64,000 nt of DNA from an uncultured Oscillospiraceae bacterium (GTDB lineage: Bacteria; Bacillota; Clostridia; Oscillospirales; Oscillospiraceae). A model generated the notes under the pieces. That model was not told the origin of the DNA and searched no databases. It saw nothing but the letters and a program-made list of their open reading frames with translations. Below, in pieces: positions 1 through 8,208 of this stretch. Each line of letters opens with the position of its first letter. Position 1 is the stretch's first letter. Made by a program: the position numbers and the translations under genes. The stretch is from positions 1 to 64,000 of the forward strand of contig CALXDD010000002.1 in NCBI GenBank assembly GCA_944386985.1, in the 5' to 3' direction.

Positions 1-51
1 CCAGCCGCCTTGGGCGGCGTCGCCAGTCCGCAGACTGGCGGTGGGGGATTC
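1..51. repeat. Candidate interspersed palindromic repeat at left edge
   Basis: Two adjacent short inverted repeats are visible: CCGCC-ttg-GGCGG, and CGCCAGTC-cgca-GACTGGCG. They sit between pheS and whatever follows on the minus strand (probably pheT, outside the window). The paired GC palindromes resemble intergenic repeat elements, but no second copy is seen in this window, so the repeat nature is inferred. Confidence 0.35.
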
Positions 52-77
52 TCAAGGGGGAGCCTGCTCCCCCTTGA
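52..77. terminator. Hairpin after pheS
   Basis: A perfect inverted repeat (TCAAGGGGGA / TCCCCCTTGA, 6-nt loop) lies 4 nt beyond the pheS stop codon. There is no clear U-run on the minus strand, so it may be an attenuating or mRNA-stabilising hairpin rather than a full terminator. Confidence 0.45.
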
Positions 78-81
78 TATT

Positions 82-1107
82 TTAGAACTGCTCCAGGAAC
101 CGCACGTCGTTCTCAAAGATGAGCCGCAGGTCAGCGATCTTGAACCGGCGCATGGCGGTGCGCTCCAGACCAATGCCGAAGGCCCAGCCGCTGTATTCAT
201 TGGGATCGATGCCGCTCATCTCCAGTACCCGGGGATGGATCATCCCGGCGCCCAGAAGCTCAATCCAGCCCTCACCCTTGCAGGTGGGGCAGCCAACGCC
301 GCCGCACTTGTGGCACTGCACGTCCATCTCACAGCTGGGCTCGGTAAAGGGAAAGTGGTGGGGACGGAAACGGGTCTTGGTGCCCTTGCCGTAGAGCTGT
401 TCCACCACGGTGTTCAAGGTGCCCTTCAAATCCGCCATGGTGACGTGCTTGTCGATGACCATACCCTCCACCTGGTGGAACATGGGGGAATGGGTGGCAT
501 CCACCTCGTCCTTCCGGTACACCCGGCCGGGGGCGATGATGCGGATGGGCAGCTCCATCGTGTCCATGGCCCGGACCTGCATGGGGCTGGTCTGGCTGCG
601 GAGCATCACCCGGCTGTCCTCGTCAAAATAGAAGGTGTCGCTCCAATCCCGGGAGGGGTGGCCCTCCTCGGCGTTGAGGCGGTCGAAGTTCAGCTCCGCC
701 AGTTCCACCTCGGGGCCGTCCAGCACAGTGAAGCCCATGCCGATGAAGATCTCCTTGATTTCGTCCAGAGCGATATACATGGGGTGGCGGTGGCCGGCCT
801 TGACGGCTTTGCCGGGGACGGTGACGTCCAGAGCCTCCGCCTTCAGCCGGTCCTCCAGAGCCTTGGCCTCCAGCTCCTTGCCCTTGGCCTCCAGGGCCTC
901 TTCAAGAGCGGCGCGGACGTCGTTGGCCAGCTGGCCCATGATCGGGCGTTCCTCGGCGCTGAGCTTGCCCATCTGTTTCAAAACAGCGGTGAGCTCGCCC
1001 TTTTTGCCCAGGTACTGCACCCGCAGGGCGTCCAGCTGGACGCTGTCCTCCGCCGCGGCGAAGGCGGCCAGAGCCTGGGCGCGAATGGTTGCTAACTGTT
1101 CCTTCAT
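82..1107 (-). CDS. pheS: Phenylalanine--tRNA ligase alpha subunit
   Basis: A 341-residue protein that charges tRNA-Phe as part of the cytoplasmic alpha2beta2 PheST enzyme. Residues 1 to about 90 form the helical tRNA-binding arm, and the class II synthetase core follows, ending in the family-typical GIGLER and FENDVRFLEQF segments. The start at 1107 was chosen because MKEQLA is the usual N terminus and it is preceded by AAAAGGAG at ideal spacing; the reading frame stays open further upstream, but only through the T-box leader. pheT would be expected next, beyond the left edge. Expression is controlled by the T-box at 1164-1396. Identification is firm. Confidence 0.97.
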   Translation of the reverse strand: MKEQLATIRAQALAAFAAAEDSVQLDALRVQYLGKKGELTAVLKQMGKLSAEERPIMGQLANDVRAALEEALEAKGKELEAKALEDRLKAEALDVTVPGKAVKAGHRHPMYIALDEIKEIFIGMGFTVLDGPEVELAELNFDRLNAEEGHPSRDWSDTFYFDEDSRVMLRSQTSPMQVRAMDTMELPIRIIAPGRVYRKDEVDATHSPMFHQVEGMVIDKHVTMADLKGTLNTVVEQLYGKGTKTRFRPHHFPFTEPSCEMDVQCHKCGGVGCPTCKGEGWIELLGAGMIHPRVLEMSGIDPNEYSGWAFGIGLERTAMRRFKIADLRLIFENDVRFLEQF

Positions 1108-1163
1108 GTTGAAAACTCCTTTTATTGGATGATCAGACTGAGAATGGGCAGGGGGCAGGCAGC

Positions 1164-1396
1164 AAAAAAGCCCTTCGTCCCACAGATCTGGGACGAAAGG
1201 CCAACCTTCCGCGGTACCACCCGCATTCGCATCCAAGGATGCGCACTTGTGACTGGATAACGGCAGTCAGCCGTCCCCCTCTCAGGGGCTGCTCCCGGGC
1301 GAACCAAGCGACACGCACCGAGGCGGCTTTCAGCCGGTGACCGCCCCTCTCTTGGACGCGCAAGCACGCTATTTTCCCGTTCTTTGCCTTTGACTA
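1164..1396 (-). promoter_or_regulatory. T-box riboswitch of pheS
   Basis: On the minus strand the leader contains the T-box core GGGTGGTACCGCG (1211-1223), followed by a terminator stem (1170-1202, GGCCTTTCGTCCCA paired with TGGGACGAAGGGC) and six U residues (1164-1169). This is the standard tRNA-sensing antiterminator/terminator layout ahead of an aminoacyl-tRNA synthetase gene. It should respond to uncharged tRNA-Phe. A TTC triplet that could be the specifier lies in the upstream half, but I did not fold the leader. Confidence 0.93.
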
Positions 1397-1402
1397 CCGT
1401 TC

Positions 1403-1431
1403 TTTATACCACAAAACCGGTTGAATTGCAA
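1403..1431 (-). promoter_or_regulatory. Sigma-A promoter of the pheS T-box transcript
   Basis: Read on the minus strand: TTGCAA (1426-1431), 17-nt spacer, TATAAA (1403-1408). It points into the T-box leader. Confidence 0.8.
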
Positions 1432-1449
1432 GAGGAACATTGCTATAAT
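1421..1449 (+). promoter_or_regulatory. Sigma-A promoter of the nnr-alr run
   Basis: TTGAAT (1421-1426), 17-nt spacer ending in TGC, then TATAAT (1444-1449): a near-consensus extended -10 promoter. Its -35 element touches the divergent pheS -35 element. Confidence 0.82.
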
Positions 1450-1567
1450 CAAAAAACATAAGGAAAGAGGAAAAGGACGTCGGATGAGAGGAGCCCATGG
1501 GGCAGGAACCTCCATCTTTTGCCTTTGTATCTCTCATTTCTTACGGAAACAAAGGAGGCTGACGGAA

Positions 1568-3094
1568 ATGCTGCTGAGTACCGCGGTGCAGATGAAGGAA
1601 TTGGATCGGGTGGCCATTGAGGAGCGGGGAATCCCCTCTCTGACGCTGATGGAACGGGCGGCCCAGGGAATTGTGACTGCGGCGGCGGAGGACTTTGCCC
1701 AGCCGGGGCGGGCGGCGGTGTTTGCCGGCAGCGGCAACAACGGCGGCGATGGTGTGGCGGCGGCCTGTCTTCTTCTGAAAGCGGGCTGGACGGTTCGGGT
1801 ATTTTTGACCGGCAGCCGGGAGCGGATGAGCCGGGACTGCCGGACCATGGCGGAGTGGCTTCATCGGGTGGGCGGCGTGCTGGAAGATCTGGACGAGACC
1901 AGCGAGGAGCAGCGGAACTATGCCGTCACCGCCGACATAGTCATCGACGCCATCTTCGGTGTGGGCCTCAGCCGCCCGGTGGAAGGGCGGGCCGCCCAGG
2001 CGGTGGCATGGATCAACGCCGCCCGGGGCCTGGTGGTGGCCGCCGATCTGCCGTCAGGCATTGATGCCGATACAGGTGCGATTCTCGGCTGTGCTGCAAA
2101 GGCTGACAAGACGGTTACCTTTACGATGCGGAAGGTGGGGCACCTGCTGGGTGAGGCTTGGTGCGGGAAAGTCATTGTATGGGATATCGGGATTCCCGCT
2201 GATCTCACCGCGGATTGGAAAAGCCCGGCTCTCAGCATTGACCGGGCGCTGGTGAGAAGACTTCTGCCCAAACGGGAACCCGACGGTCACAAAGGCACCT
2301 TCGGCAAGGCATACCTCCTCTGCGGCAGCGCCGCCTACACCGGCGCGCCGGTGCTGGCTTCCCGGGCTGCCGGACGGGGCGGCTGCGGTCTGGTGACGGT
2401 GGGTGTGCCCGCTGCTGCCTGGGGAGCAGTGGCCGCCCGGTGCCTGGAGGAGATGCCTCAGGCGCTGCCGGATAAGGACGGAATGGTAAGTAAAGAAGCT
2501 TTCCCCCTGTTGCGAGAGAAGCTTTTTACAGCGGACGCAGTTCTCATCGGACCGGGCCTTGGCCGGGGGAGAGAGACGGAGAAGGTGATCCGCCGCTTAA
2601 CAGAGACCTGTCCCGGACCTCTGGTGCTGGACGCCGATGGCATAAACGCTCTGGAGGGGCATATAGATACCTTAGATACCCGCCGGGGCCGGGTGACAGT
2701 GGTGACGCCTCACGACGGGGAATTTCAACGGCTCGGTGGATGCAGTCAGGAGCGGAGTTTAGATACCGCCCGTGCCTTTGCCGCCCATCACGGCTGTGTG
2801 CTGGTGTGGAAGGGCCACCGGACTATTGTGGCGGCCCCGGATGGCCGGTGTTATGTCAACACAACCGGCAACAGCGGTATGGCCAAGGGGGGCAGCGGCG
2901 ACGTGCTGGCGGGTCTTCTGACCTCCCTTTTGGCCCAGGGCATGGAGGCCGGGGAGGCCGCTGCCGCCGCAGTATGGCTCCATGGAGCGGCGGGAGATCT
3001 GGCGGCGGCGGAGCTGACGCCCTATGCCATGACGGCAGGGGATCTGATCCGATATCTGCCGGCAGCCTTCCATCTGGCGCTGGAGGAGGCATAA
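1568..3094 (+). CDS. nnr: Bifunctional NAD(P)H-hydrate epimerase / ADP-dependent dehydratase
   Basis: A 508-residue fused NnrE-NnrD (YjeF family) enzyme that repairs hydrated NAD(P)H. The N-terminal half (about 1-215) is the epimerase, with FAGSGNNGGDG. The C-terminal half (about 230-505) is the ribokinase-like dehydratase, with VVTPHDGEF and the nucleotide-binding GMAKGGSGD. The ATG at 1568 is chosen because AAAGGAGG lies 9 nt upstream; an in-frame TTG at 1421 coincides with the promoter -35 and is rejected. It is first gene of a run with a GerS-like lipoprotein, alr and mazF, an order familiar from Clostridia and Bacilli. Confidence 0.96.
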   Translation: MLLSTAVQMKELDRVAIEERGIPSLTLMERAAQGIVTAAAEDFAQPGRAAVFAGSGNNGGDGVAAACLLLKAGWTVRVFLTGSRERMSRDCRTMAEWLHRVGGVLEDLDETSEEQRNYAVTADIVIDAIFGVGLSRPVEGRAAQAVAWINAARGLVVAADLPSGIDADTGAILGCAAKADKTVTFTMRKVGHLLGEAWCGKVIVWDIGIPADLTADWKSPALSIDRALVRRLLPKREPDGHKGTFGKAYLLCGSAAYTGAPVLASRAAGRGGCGLVTVGVPAAAWGAVAARCLEEMPQALPDKDGMVSKEAFPLLREKLFTADAVLIGPGLGRGRETEKVIRRLTETCPGPLVLDADGINALEGHIDTLDTRRGRVTVVTPHDGEFQRLGGCSQERSLDTARAFAAHHGCVLVWKGHRTIVAAPDGRCYVNTTGNSGMAKGGSGDVLAGLLTSLLAQGMEAGEAAAAAVWLHGAAGDLAAAELTPYAMTAGDLIRYLPAAFHLALEEA

Positions 3095-3118
3095 TCTCGG
3101 GGTAAAGGAGTGGAACTT

Positions 3119-3739
3119 GTGCGAAAAGCCCTGCTTCTTGTACCAATGACAGCCCTTCTGCTGCTGTGTGCCTGCGGCGGCAAGGAGGGGGAAGATCCCT
3201 TTCAGGCGCTGCAGGAACGGTTTCAGTCGGTAACTTTTGTACAGACGGAGGCAGCTCTCACCTGTAACTATCAGGAGGAGGTCCGCACCTACGAGCTCAT
3301 GTGCAGCTACACGCCGGAGCGGTCCAGGGTTGAGGTAAAAGCGCCGGAGACCGTGGCCGGCGTAGCGGCGGAGTGGGATGCGGGCGCGTTGACACTGTCC
3401 TACGACGACGTGATGCTGGATGCGGGACCTTATTCCGATACGGATATGTCCCCCATGTGGGCGGTGCCCGCCTTGCTGAAGGCTATGGCGGAGGGATATC
3501 CCTTGGAGACCGGAGAGGAGGATCTGGAGGATACCGAATGCCTGCGCGTCACCTATGAGACGGGCCGGGGCGAGGAAAATTTACTGTACCATACCGTTTG
3601 GCTGACCCGGGAGGGGACTCCGCTGCGGGGGGAGATCTCCGGGGAGGACGGTGTGATGTATACGATCGAATTTCAAAGTTTTACCATCGAGGAGACAGAC
3701 TATGGAACAGATGCTGAGACGGACCTGGGCGGAGATTGA
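3119..3739 (+). CDS. GerS/YdcC-like lipoprotein upstream of alr
   Basis: A 206-residue exported lipoprotein: signal peptide with a hydrophobic LLLVPMTALLLL core and a lipobox ending at Cys (LCAC, near residue 17), followed by a beta-rich domain resembling the LolA-like fold of YdcC/GerS. The GTG at 3119 is used because TAAAGGAG lies 8 nt upstream; the GTG at 3110 overlaps that site. In C. difficile gerS sits directly upstream of alr2 and is needed for cortex breakdown during spore germination; B. subtilis ydcC has the same neighbour. The 3' end overlaps alr by 38 nt. Function is inferred from synteny and fold-like features; sequence similarity to GerS could not be measured. Confidence 0.65.
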   Translation: MRKALLLVPMTALLLLCACGGKEGEDPFQALQERFQSVTFVQTEAALTCNYQEEVRTYELMCSYTPERSRVEVKAPETVAGVAAEWDAGALTLSYDDVMLDAGPYSDTDMSPMWAVPALLKAMAEGYPLETGEEDLEDTECLRVTYETGRGEENLLYHTVWLTREGTPLRGEISGEDGVMYTIEFQSFTIEETDYGTDAETDLGGD

Positions 3740-4874
3740 TTTAGACGATCTGACCCATAACTTCAAGACGCTGCAGCAAAGAGTGGGAGAGAAAACCAAG
3801 ATTGTGGGTGTGGTGAAGGCCGACGCCTATGGCCACGGCGCGCTGCAGATCTCCCGTGCTTTGGAAGAACTGGGGGCGGGGTATCTGGCGGTATCCAACC
3901 TGGATGAGGCCAGAGAACTGCGGACAGCAGGGATCTCCATGCCTATTTTGATCCTGGGCCACACCCCGGAGCAGTACGTTCCTCAGCTGCTGGAGTACAA
4001 CATTACTCAGGCGGTGACCTGTGAAGCAAAAGCCCTTGCCTATAATAATATGGCGAAAGCCTGCGGCGGAAAGCTGCGGGTTCATATCAAGGCGGATACC
4101 GGTATGTCCCGCTTGGGGTTTCTCTGTGCCGACGGGCATTTTGAGGCAGGTGTGGAGGGCATCCTCCGCTCCTGCGAACTGCCCTATCTGGATGCGGAGG
4201 GAATTTTCACACACTTTGCCGTGTCCGACGAGCCGGAGAAGCCAGAGAGCGTAGCCTACACCCAAAAGCAGTTCCAACTCTTCATGGATCTGATTGGAGC
4301 ACTGGAGGCCCGGGGCCGCACCTTTCCTCTCCGCCACTGCGCCAACAGCGGCGCAGTGGTGAACAATCCGGAGGAGATGGCGCTGGATATGGCCCGGCCG
4401 GGCATTTTGCTCTACGGCTGTGGGGCTGGAGCGGAGGAGTTGGGCCTCCGTCCGGTCATGTCCCTGAAGACCACGGTGAGTACGATTAAGATTTTGGACC
4501 CGGGCTGGAGCGTCAGCTACGGGCGGATGTATAAGACGCCTGTCCGCACCCGGATGGGAGTGCTGCCCATCGGGTATGCCGACGGCCTCTTCCGTATCCT
4601 CTCCAACCGCTGCAGCTTCTACGCCGACGGAAAAATCCTTCCTCAGCGGGGGCGGATCTGTATGGATATGTGCATGGTGGATCTGACGGACGCCCCGGGG
4701 GTGGACGTGGGCAGCGAGGTGGAAATTTTTGGTACTCACAGCCGGGTGGACAAGCTGGCGGAGCTGGCGGGCACCATCTCCTATGAGCTGACCTGCGCGG
4801 TGAGCAAGCGGGTGCCCCGTGTATTCCTGCAAAAGAAGAAGGTAGTGGGCCGGGAGCTGCGGATGTATCTGTAA
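3702..4874 (+). CDS. alr: Alanine racemase
   Basis: A 390-residue PLP enzyme making D-alanine for peptidoglycan. The PLP-lysine motif VVKADAYGHG is near residue 39, the TIM-barrel segment MARPGILLYG is present, and the C-terminal domain carries the catalytic-tyrosine region GYADG. Length is normal. The start lies inside the 3' end of the lipoprotein gene, suggesting translational coupling. Some spore-formers carry a second racemase acting in the spore; the GerS-like neighbour makes that worth considering, but this copy could equally be the main enzyme. Confidence 0.97.
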   Translation: MEQMLRRTWAEIDLDDLTHNFKTLQQRVGEKTKIVGVVKADAYGHGALQISRALEELGAGYLAVSNLDEARELRTAGISMPILILGHTPEQYVPQLLEYNITQAVTCEAKALAYNNMAKACGGKLRVHIKADTGMSRLGFLCADGHFEAGVEGILRSCELPYLDAEGIFTHFAVSDEPEKPESVAYTQKQFQLFMDLIGALEARGRTFPLRHCANSGAVVNNPEEMALDMARPGILLYGCGAGAEELGLRPVMSLKTTVSTIKILDPGWSVSYGRMYKTPVRTRMGVLPIGYADGLFRILSNRCSFYADGKILPQRGRICMDMCMVDLTDAPGVDVGSEVEIFGTHSRVDKLAELAGTISYELTCAVSKRVPRVFLQKKKVVGRELRMYL

Positions 4875-5036
4875 CCTTTGCCGCCCGGACGCATAGGATA
4901 CTGCGGGGCGAAGGCGCGTCTGAGACCTTCCGCCCTTTGAGGGCAGGAGCGGACGTGTATAAATTTGATGGCTGCGTGGGAGAATGATAGTGGTCACCCT
5001 CTGGTGGCACTTTCTTCCGGCGGAGCGTGAATTACA

Positions 5037-5408
5037 GTGGATACAAGCGTCAAGCGAGGCGACATTTATTATGCGGATCTCAGCCCGGTGGTAGGCAGCG
5101 AGCAGGGCGGGGTGCGGCCGGTGCTGATCATCCAGAACGACACCGGTAACCGGTACAGCCCCACCGTGATTGCGGCGGCCATCACTTCTCAGACGGGAAA
5201 AGCCCGCCTGCCTACCCATATCGAGCTGTCGGCGCATACACAAAACTATGGACTGACGAAGGATTCTGTGGTACTATTGGAGCAGATCCGTACGTTGGAT
5301 AAACGCCGGCTGCGGGAAAAGATGGGGCGGGTGGACCCGGCGCTGATGGAGCGTATTGACGCGGCCATCGCCGTCAGCTTCGGCCTGCACACCGACCGGC
5401 TGGTTTGA
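5037..5408 (+). CDS. mazF: MazF/NdoA-type endoribonuclease toxin
   Basis: A 123-residue PemK/MazF family mRNA interferase. It has the N-terminal [20 protein letters not shown] with catalytic Arg, and the [15 protein letters not shown] strand region typical of NdoA. The GTG start at 5037 has only a weak GGAG upstream (5021-5025). In Bacillus the toxin gene follows alr and an antitoxin gene; here the 162 nt between alr and mazF hold no antitoxin ORF on the plus strand. Cleavage specificity (UACAU in NdoA) cannot be read from sequence. Confidence 0.93.
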   Translation: MDTSVKRGDIYYADLSPVVGSEQGGVRPVLIIQNDTGNRYSPTVIAAAITSQTGKARLPTHIELSAHTQNYGLTKDSVVLLEQIRTLDKRRLREKMGRVDPALMERIDAAIAVSFGLHTDRLV

Positions 5409-5424
5409 CATGGACTGTATGGAG

Positions 5425-5450
5425 GGTCCCCTCCCTCGGGTGGGGGCCTT
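5425..5450 (+). terminator. Probable terminator after mazF
   Basis: A GC-rich inverted repeat (GGTCCCC..CCC / GGG..GGGGGCC) 16 nt after the mazF stop, followed by TTTAC. The U-run is short. Confidence 0.5.
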
Positions 5451-5502
5451 TACATAATAATATGAATTCAATTTCCCGGGATATACATAAGAGGAGGACA
5501 CT

Positions 5503-6039
5503 ATGCGCATCAACCGACTTCTCCGGGCCCTGGCGGCTCTCTCCGGCCTGGTGGCCGCAGTAACTGTGGCGGTTATGGCTGCCGGCGCTGCCGGATCTCA
5601 GACCGATCCCCTGGTCACCTTGAGTTACCTGGAGAGCACTTATACCGACACGCTGCTGAGTAAGGCGGATTCTGTGTTCCAGAGCCGCAACAAAGAGTTG
5701 GAGCAGGCCTTGGCGGAGCAGGTGGCGGCTATGAAGAAGGAGGTGTCCTCCCAGACTGTCCAGACCGGCAGCGCTGCCGCTTTCACAGCCATGACGCTGC
5801 ACAAGGGCCAGACACTTACCGGCGCGGTGGGCACAGAGGTGCTGCTGCGGCAGGGCTCCGCGGTGTGCAGCGCCGCTTCAGCGCCGGGGCTGGTGGATGT
5901 CACCGGCGGCGGGGAGCTCCAGAACGGCGGGGCCCTTACGGCGAACCACCTCTATCTCATGACCGAAGATGGCCGGGGCGTCACCGCTTCCTCCGACAGT
6001 GTGACGGTGCTGGTTCGGGGGACCTGCAGCCTCAGCTGA
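5503..6039 (+). CDS. Exported protein of unknown function
   Basis: 178 residues. There is an N-terminal basic-hydrophobic signal or anchor (residues 1-30, Ala/Val rich), a predicted helical or coiled-coil stretch at about 50-85 (KADSVFQSRNKELEQALAEQ), then a Ser/Gly/Thr-rich beta-type C-terminal half. No catalytic motif is recognised. It has a good AAGAGGAGG ribosome site, lies downstream of the mazF terminator and is followed by its own terminator, so it is probably monocistronic. No function is assigned. Confidence 0.75.
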   Translation: MRINRLLRALAALSGLVAAVTVAVMAAGAAGSQTDPLVTLSYLESTYTDTLLSKADSVFQSRNKELEQALAEQVAAMKKEVSSQTVQTGSAAAFTAMTLHKGQTLTGAVGTEVLLRQGSAVCSAASAPGLVDVTGGGELQNGGALTANHLYLMTEDGRGVTASSDSVTVLVRGTCSLS

Positions 6040-6099
6040 GACGGTATATTTTTCCTCCTTGGGACATACCATAGAAGCGTACCGGCAGAATGCCGGAAA

Positions 6100-6133
6100 A
6101 GGCCCCCTGGCATAAGGCCAGGGGGTCTTTGTC
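6100..6133 (+). terminator. Rho-independent terminator
   Basis: GGCCCCCTGGC-ataa-GGCCAGGGGGTC followed by TTTGTC, about 60 nt after the stop of the exported unknown protein. Confidence 0.8.
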
Positions 6134-6158
6134 AAATTAGAAGGGGGAGGAAGCGGAG

Positions 6159-6722
6159 ATGGAATATCCGGTACTGCTGGAGGGGGAACAGGTAGGGACC
6201 GCAGCGGTGGTAGAGGAGGGGGAACGTTTGGCGGTCTCCCTGGACTGCAGGGAGGATAACCGGGGACTGTTCCGGGGCTATCTCATCTGTCCGGAGGGGG
6301 AGATCCCACTGGGAGTGCTGGAGCCGAGGGGGCGGCGGCTGTGGCTGCAACGACGGCTTTTGCGGGAGGAGGTACGGCCCTTGGGGCGGCCTCAGGGTAT
6401 CCGACTGCGGATGAGCTTTGCCTTTGGAGGAGAGTGGCAGGACCTCCGGGAGCCGTCCTGGTTTTCTCAGGCGGCGGGAGAGGATTTGTCTCAGACGAAA
6501 GGGCTTTTGTGGCGGCAGGAGGGGAGCAGACGATTTCTGGCCCTGCCCTATGATCCGGGCCGCCCCTTTCCTCTGGTGCGGCTGTTCTGTTTTGCCCGCA
6601 TCCAGGCCGTCGGCGGCAGGCGCTATGCAGTGTACGGATTCGACAGCGCCGGCCGTCCTCTGTTTCCCGGCGGCGGGGAAGGGGCTACAGGCCCCGGTCC
6701 TTCAGCTGGGACACCAGGGTGA
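6159..6722 (+). CDS. Hypothetical protein
   Basis: 187 residues, arginine- and tryptophan-rich, beta-strand-like, with no signal peptide or TM segment. It starts 9 nt after GGGGGAGG. Its last 38 nt overlap the 3' end of the convergent lipase gene. Codon usage and the ribosome site support a real gene; no family was recognised. The Gly/Pro-rich tail (last 15 residues) lies in the overlap and may be recently acquired sequence. Confidence 0.6.
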   Translation: MEYPVLLEGEQVGTAAVVEEGERLAVSLDCREDNRGLFRGYLICPEGEIPLGVLEPRGRRLWLQRRLLREEVRPLGRPQGIRLRMSFAFGGEWQDLREPSWFSQAAGEDLSQTKGLLWRQEGSRRFLALPYDPGRPFPLVRLFCFARIQAVGGRRYAVYGFDSAGRPLFPGGGEGATGPGPSAGTPG

Positions 6723-8019
6723 CATAAAATTCCCGCACATCGAAGTCCGGTAAATTTTCCCGGTTGAGATCCACCACATCCCCGTGGGAGATGCCCCGGT
6801 ATCCGCCGCTCTGCAGATAGGTGAACCGTTCTCCGAAGGGGAAGGAGTCACGGGAGACGAGACCGTCGTTTTCTCCGTCGAAAAATTTTACCAACCGGTA
6901 GGTGAGGTTCAGGGGAAAGCGGCCGTCGCCGCCCCGGCGCAGGCAGGAACCCACACTTTGACAGAGAATGCCCTCGGTATGAGGGTGTTCCTCCAATTCC
7001 CGGCAACGCTGGGCGCAGCGGGCAGCGGTAAGATCCCGCACTGCCGCCATGAAGTCCGGGGAGGGGTCCCCAAGCCGCCGCATGGCGGCGTTGTAGGTGC
7101 GCTCGATCTTCTGTTGCGCCTTTTCTGGAATGGCGGTAAGAAGGTAGTCGGCAAAACCGCAGCCCTGGTGAGGGGAATTGATGGTGGTGAGAGAGGCCAC
7201 ATAGGGGGCCGCGCCGCAGAAGCTGAGGGCGTAGCGGCAGTCAAGGCCTCCTTTGGAGTGGGCGATGATATTCACCTTCTCACAACCGGTCTCCTCCACG
7301 ATTTTCTTGATCCGCTCCGTCAGCTCCCGGGCGCTGTCAGCCACAGAGGCGGCGGATTGATGGTTGCCGTAGAAGATCGTGGCTCCGTTTTTCTCCAGAG
7401 CGGCAGGGATGCGGCCCCAGTAATTTACATAACGATAGTCCCGGAAGAAGACCCCATGGACCAGCAGGAGAGGATAGCGTGTCGCGCAGATCCGCTGATT
7501 CCGCCGTTCCCGGTCGATCCGGTCCTTCTCCGCCTCAAACCGGATCTCCTCCGACACTACGTGGAGGATGCGGGAGAGGGCGAAGAGATTCACGATGGGA
7601 ATCATGCCGCAGAGGATGCCCAGAAAGCGTCGGCGGATGCCCAGCTGCACGGAAGCGGCGTAGACAGAGAGAATACCGTTCCAGAAGTTGATTGTCAGCG
7701 TAAGAGCGGCCAATCCGGCACTCCAGAGGAAGGCAGGCCATTGCTTTGGCAGCAGCAGTACCCCTGCGACCACATGGAGGATCAGTGTGAGGGGCAGGGC
7801 CAGACAGAAGCTCTGGAGCCGCACCAGTCCGTGGAGGCATACCCGCATCCGGTTGGAGAGATCCTTGGGGTAAGCGGTGTAGACCTGGGAGACGAGGAAG
7901 GCCGCAGCCCCCGCGGCGGGCAGCCATTTCCAGCCGGTGACCACCGTCAGCCACAGCCCGTTGGCGGCCAAAGTCAGCAGCAGGGCCAGACAGCACAAGA
8001 TCCAGGGCTTTCGCTTCAT
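6685..8019 (-). CDS. Membrane-anchored alpha/beta hydrolase (lipase-like)
   Basis: 444 residues. The first ~150 residues hold four or five hydrophobic segments. The alpha/beta-hydrolase domain starts at YPLLLVHGVF (oxyanion-hole HG motif), with the nucleophile elbow AHSKGG, as in triacylglycerol lipases and related esterases. A C-terminal acid is not assigned with certainty; a plausible catalytic His lies in GISHGD near residue 424. The ATG at 8019 has a GAGGTGA ribosome site. Substrate unknown; probably a membrane-facing lipid or ester. Confidence 0.8.
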   Translation of the reverse strand: MKRKPWILCCLALLLTLAANGLWLTVVTGWKWLPAAGAAAFLVSQVYTAYPKDLSNRMRVCLHGLVRLQSFCLALPLTLILHVVAGVLLLPKQWPAFLWSAGLAALTLTINFWNGILSVYAASVQLGIRRRFLGILCGMIPIVNLFALSRILHVVSEEIRFEAEKDRIDRERRNQRICATRYPLLLVHGVFFRDYRYVNYWGRIPAALEKNGATIFYGNHQSAASVADSARELTERIKKIVEETGCEKVNIIAHSKGGLDCRYALSFCGAAPYVASLTTINSPHQGCGFADYLLTAIPEKAQQKIERTYNAAMRRLGDPSPDFMAAVRDLTAARCAQRCRELEEHPHTEGILCQSVGSCLRRGGDGRFPLNLTYRLVKFFDGENDGLVSRDSFPFGERFTYLQSGGYRGISHGDVVDLNRENLPDFDVREFYVTLVSQLKDRGL

Positions 8020-8058
8020 ATCATCACCTCAGAGAAAGAGTAGGAGAGAACTGATTGC

Positions 8059-8087
8059 AGTATACCATTCTTTCCCAAAAGGCACAA
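8059..8087 (-). promoter_or_regulatory. Sigma-A promoter of the lipase gene
   Basis: Minus strand: TTGTGC (8082-8087), 17-nt spacer ending TGG, TATACT (8059-8064), an extended -10 promoter 40 nt upstream of the start codon. Confidence 0.75.
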
Positions 8088-8149
8088 CCGGGGTGGGCGA
8101 AGGATTTTTGCGGGACAGCGAAAAAAATCTACCATCTGTCGGAGAATTA

Positions 8150-8158
8150 TGTTATACT
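8150..8158 (+). promoter_or_regulatory. Extended -10 promoter of nrdR
   Basis: TG-T-TATACT, with no good -35 hexamer at the proper distance. It lies 50 nt upstream of the nrdR start. Confidence 0.6.
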
Positions 8159-8208
8159 ATCTTCGGATAAACGAACCCGGCAGGCCGCCGGGAAAGGGAG
8201 GAACGGCG

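Noticed and set aside
10-1095. 361-codon plus-strand frame opposite pheS
   Set aside because: Antisense shadow of pheS caused by high GC third positions; no ribosome site, no family-like sequence.
1421-1567. TTG-initiated N-terminal extension of the nnr product
   Set aside because: The TTG is the promoter -35 element and the segment carries no family sequence; ATG 1568 has a strong ribosome site.
3741-5243. 500-codon minus-strand frame over alr and mazF
   Set aside because: Runs antisense across two firm genes; composition is His/Arg/Pro-rich shadow type.
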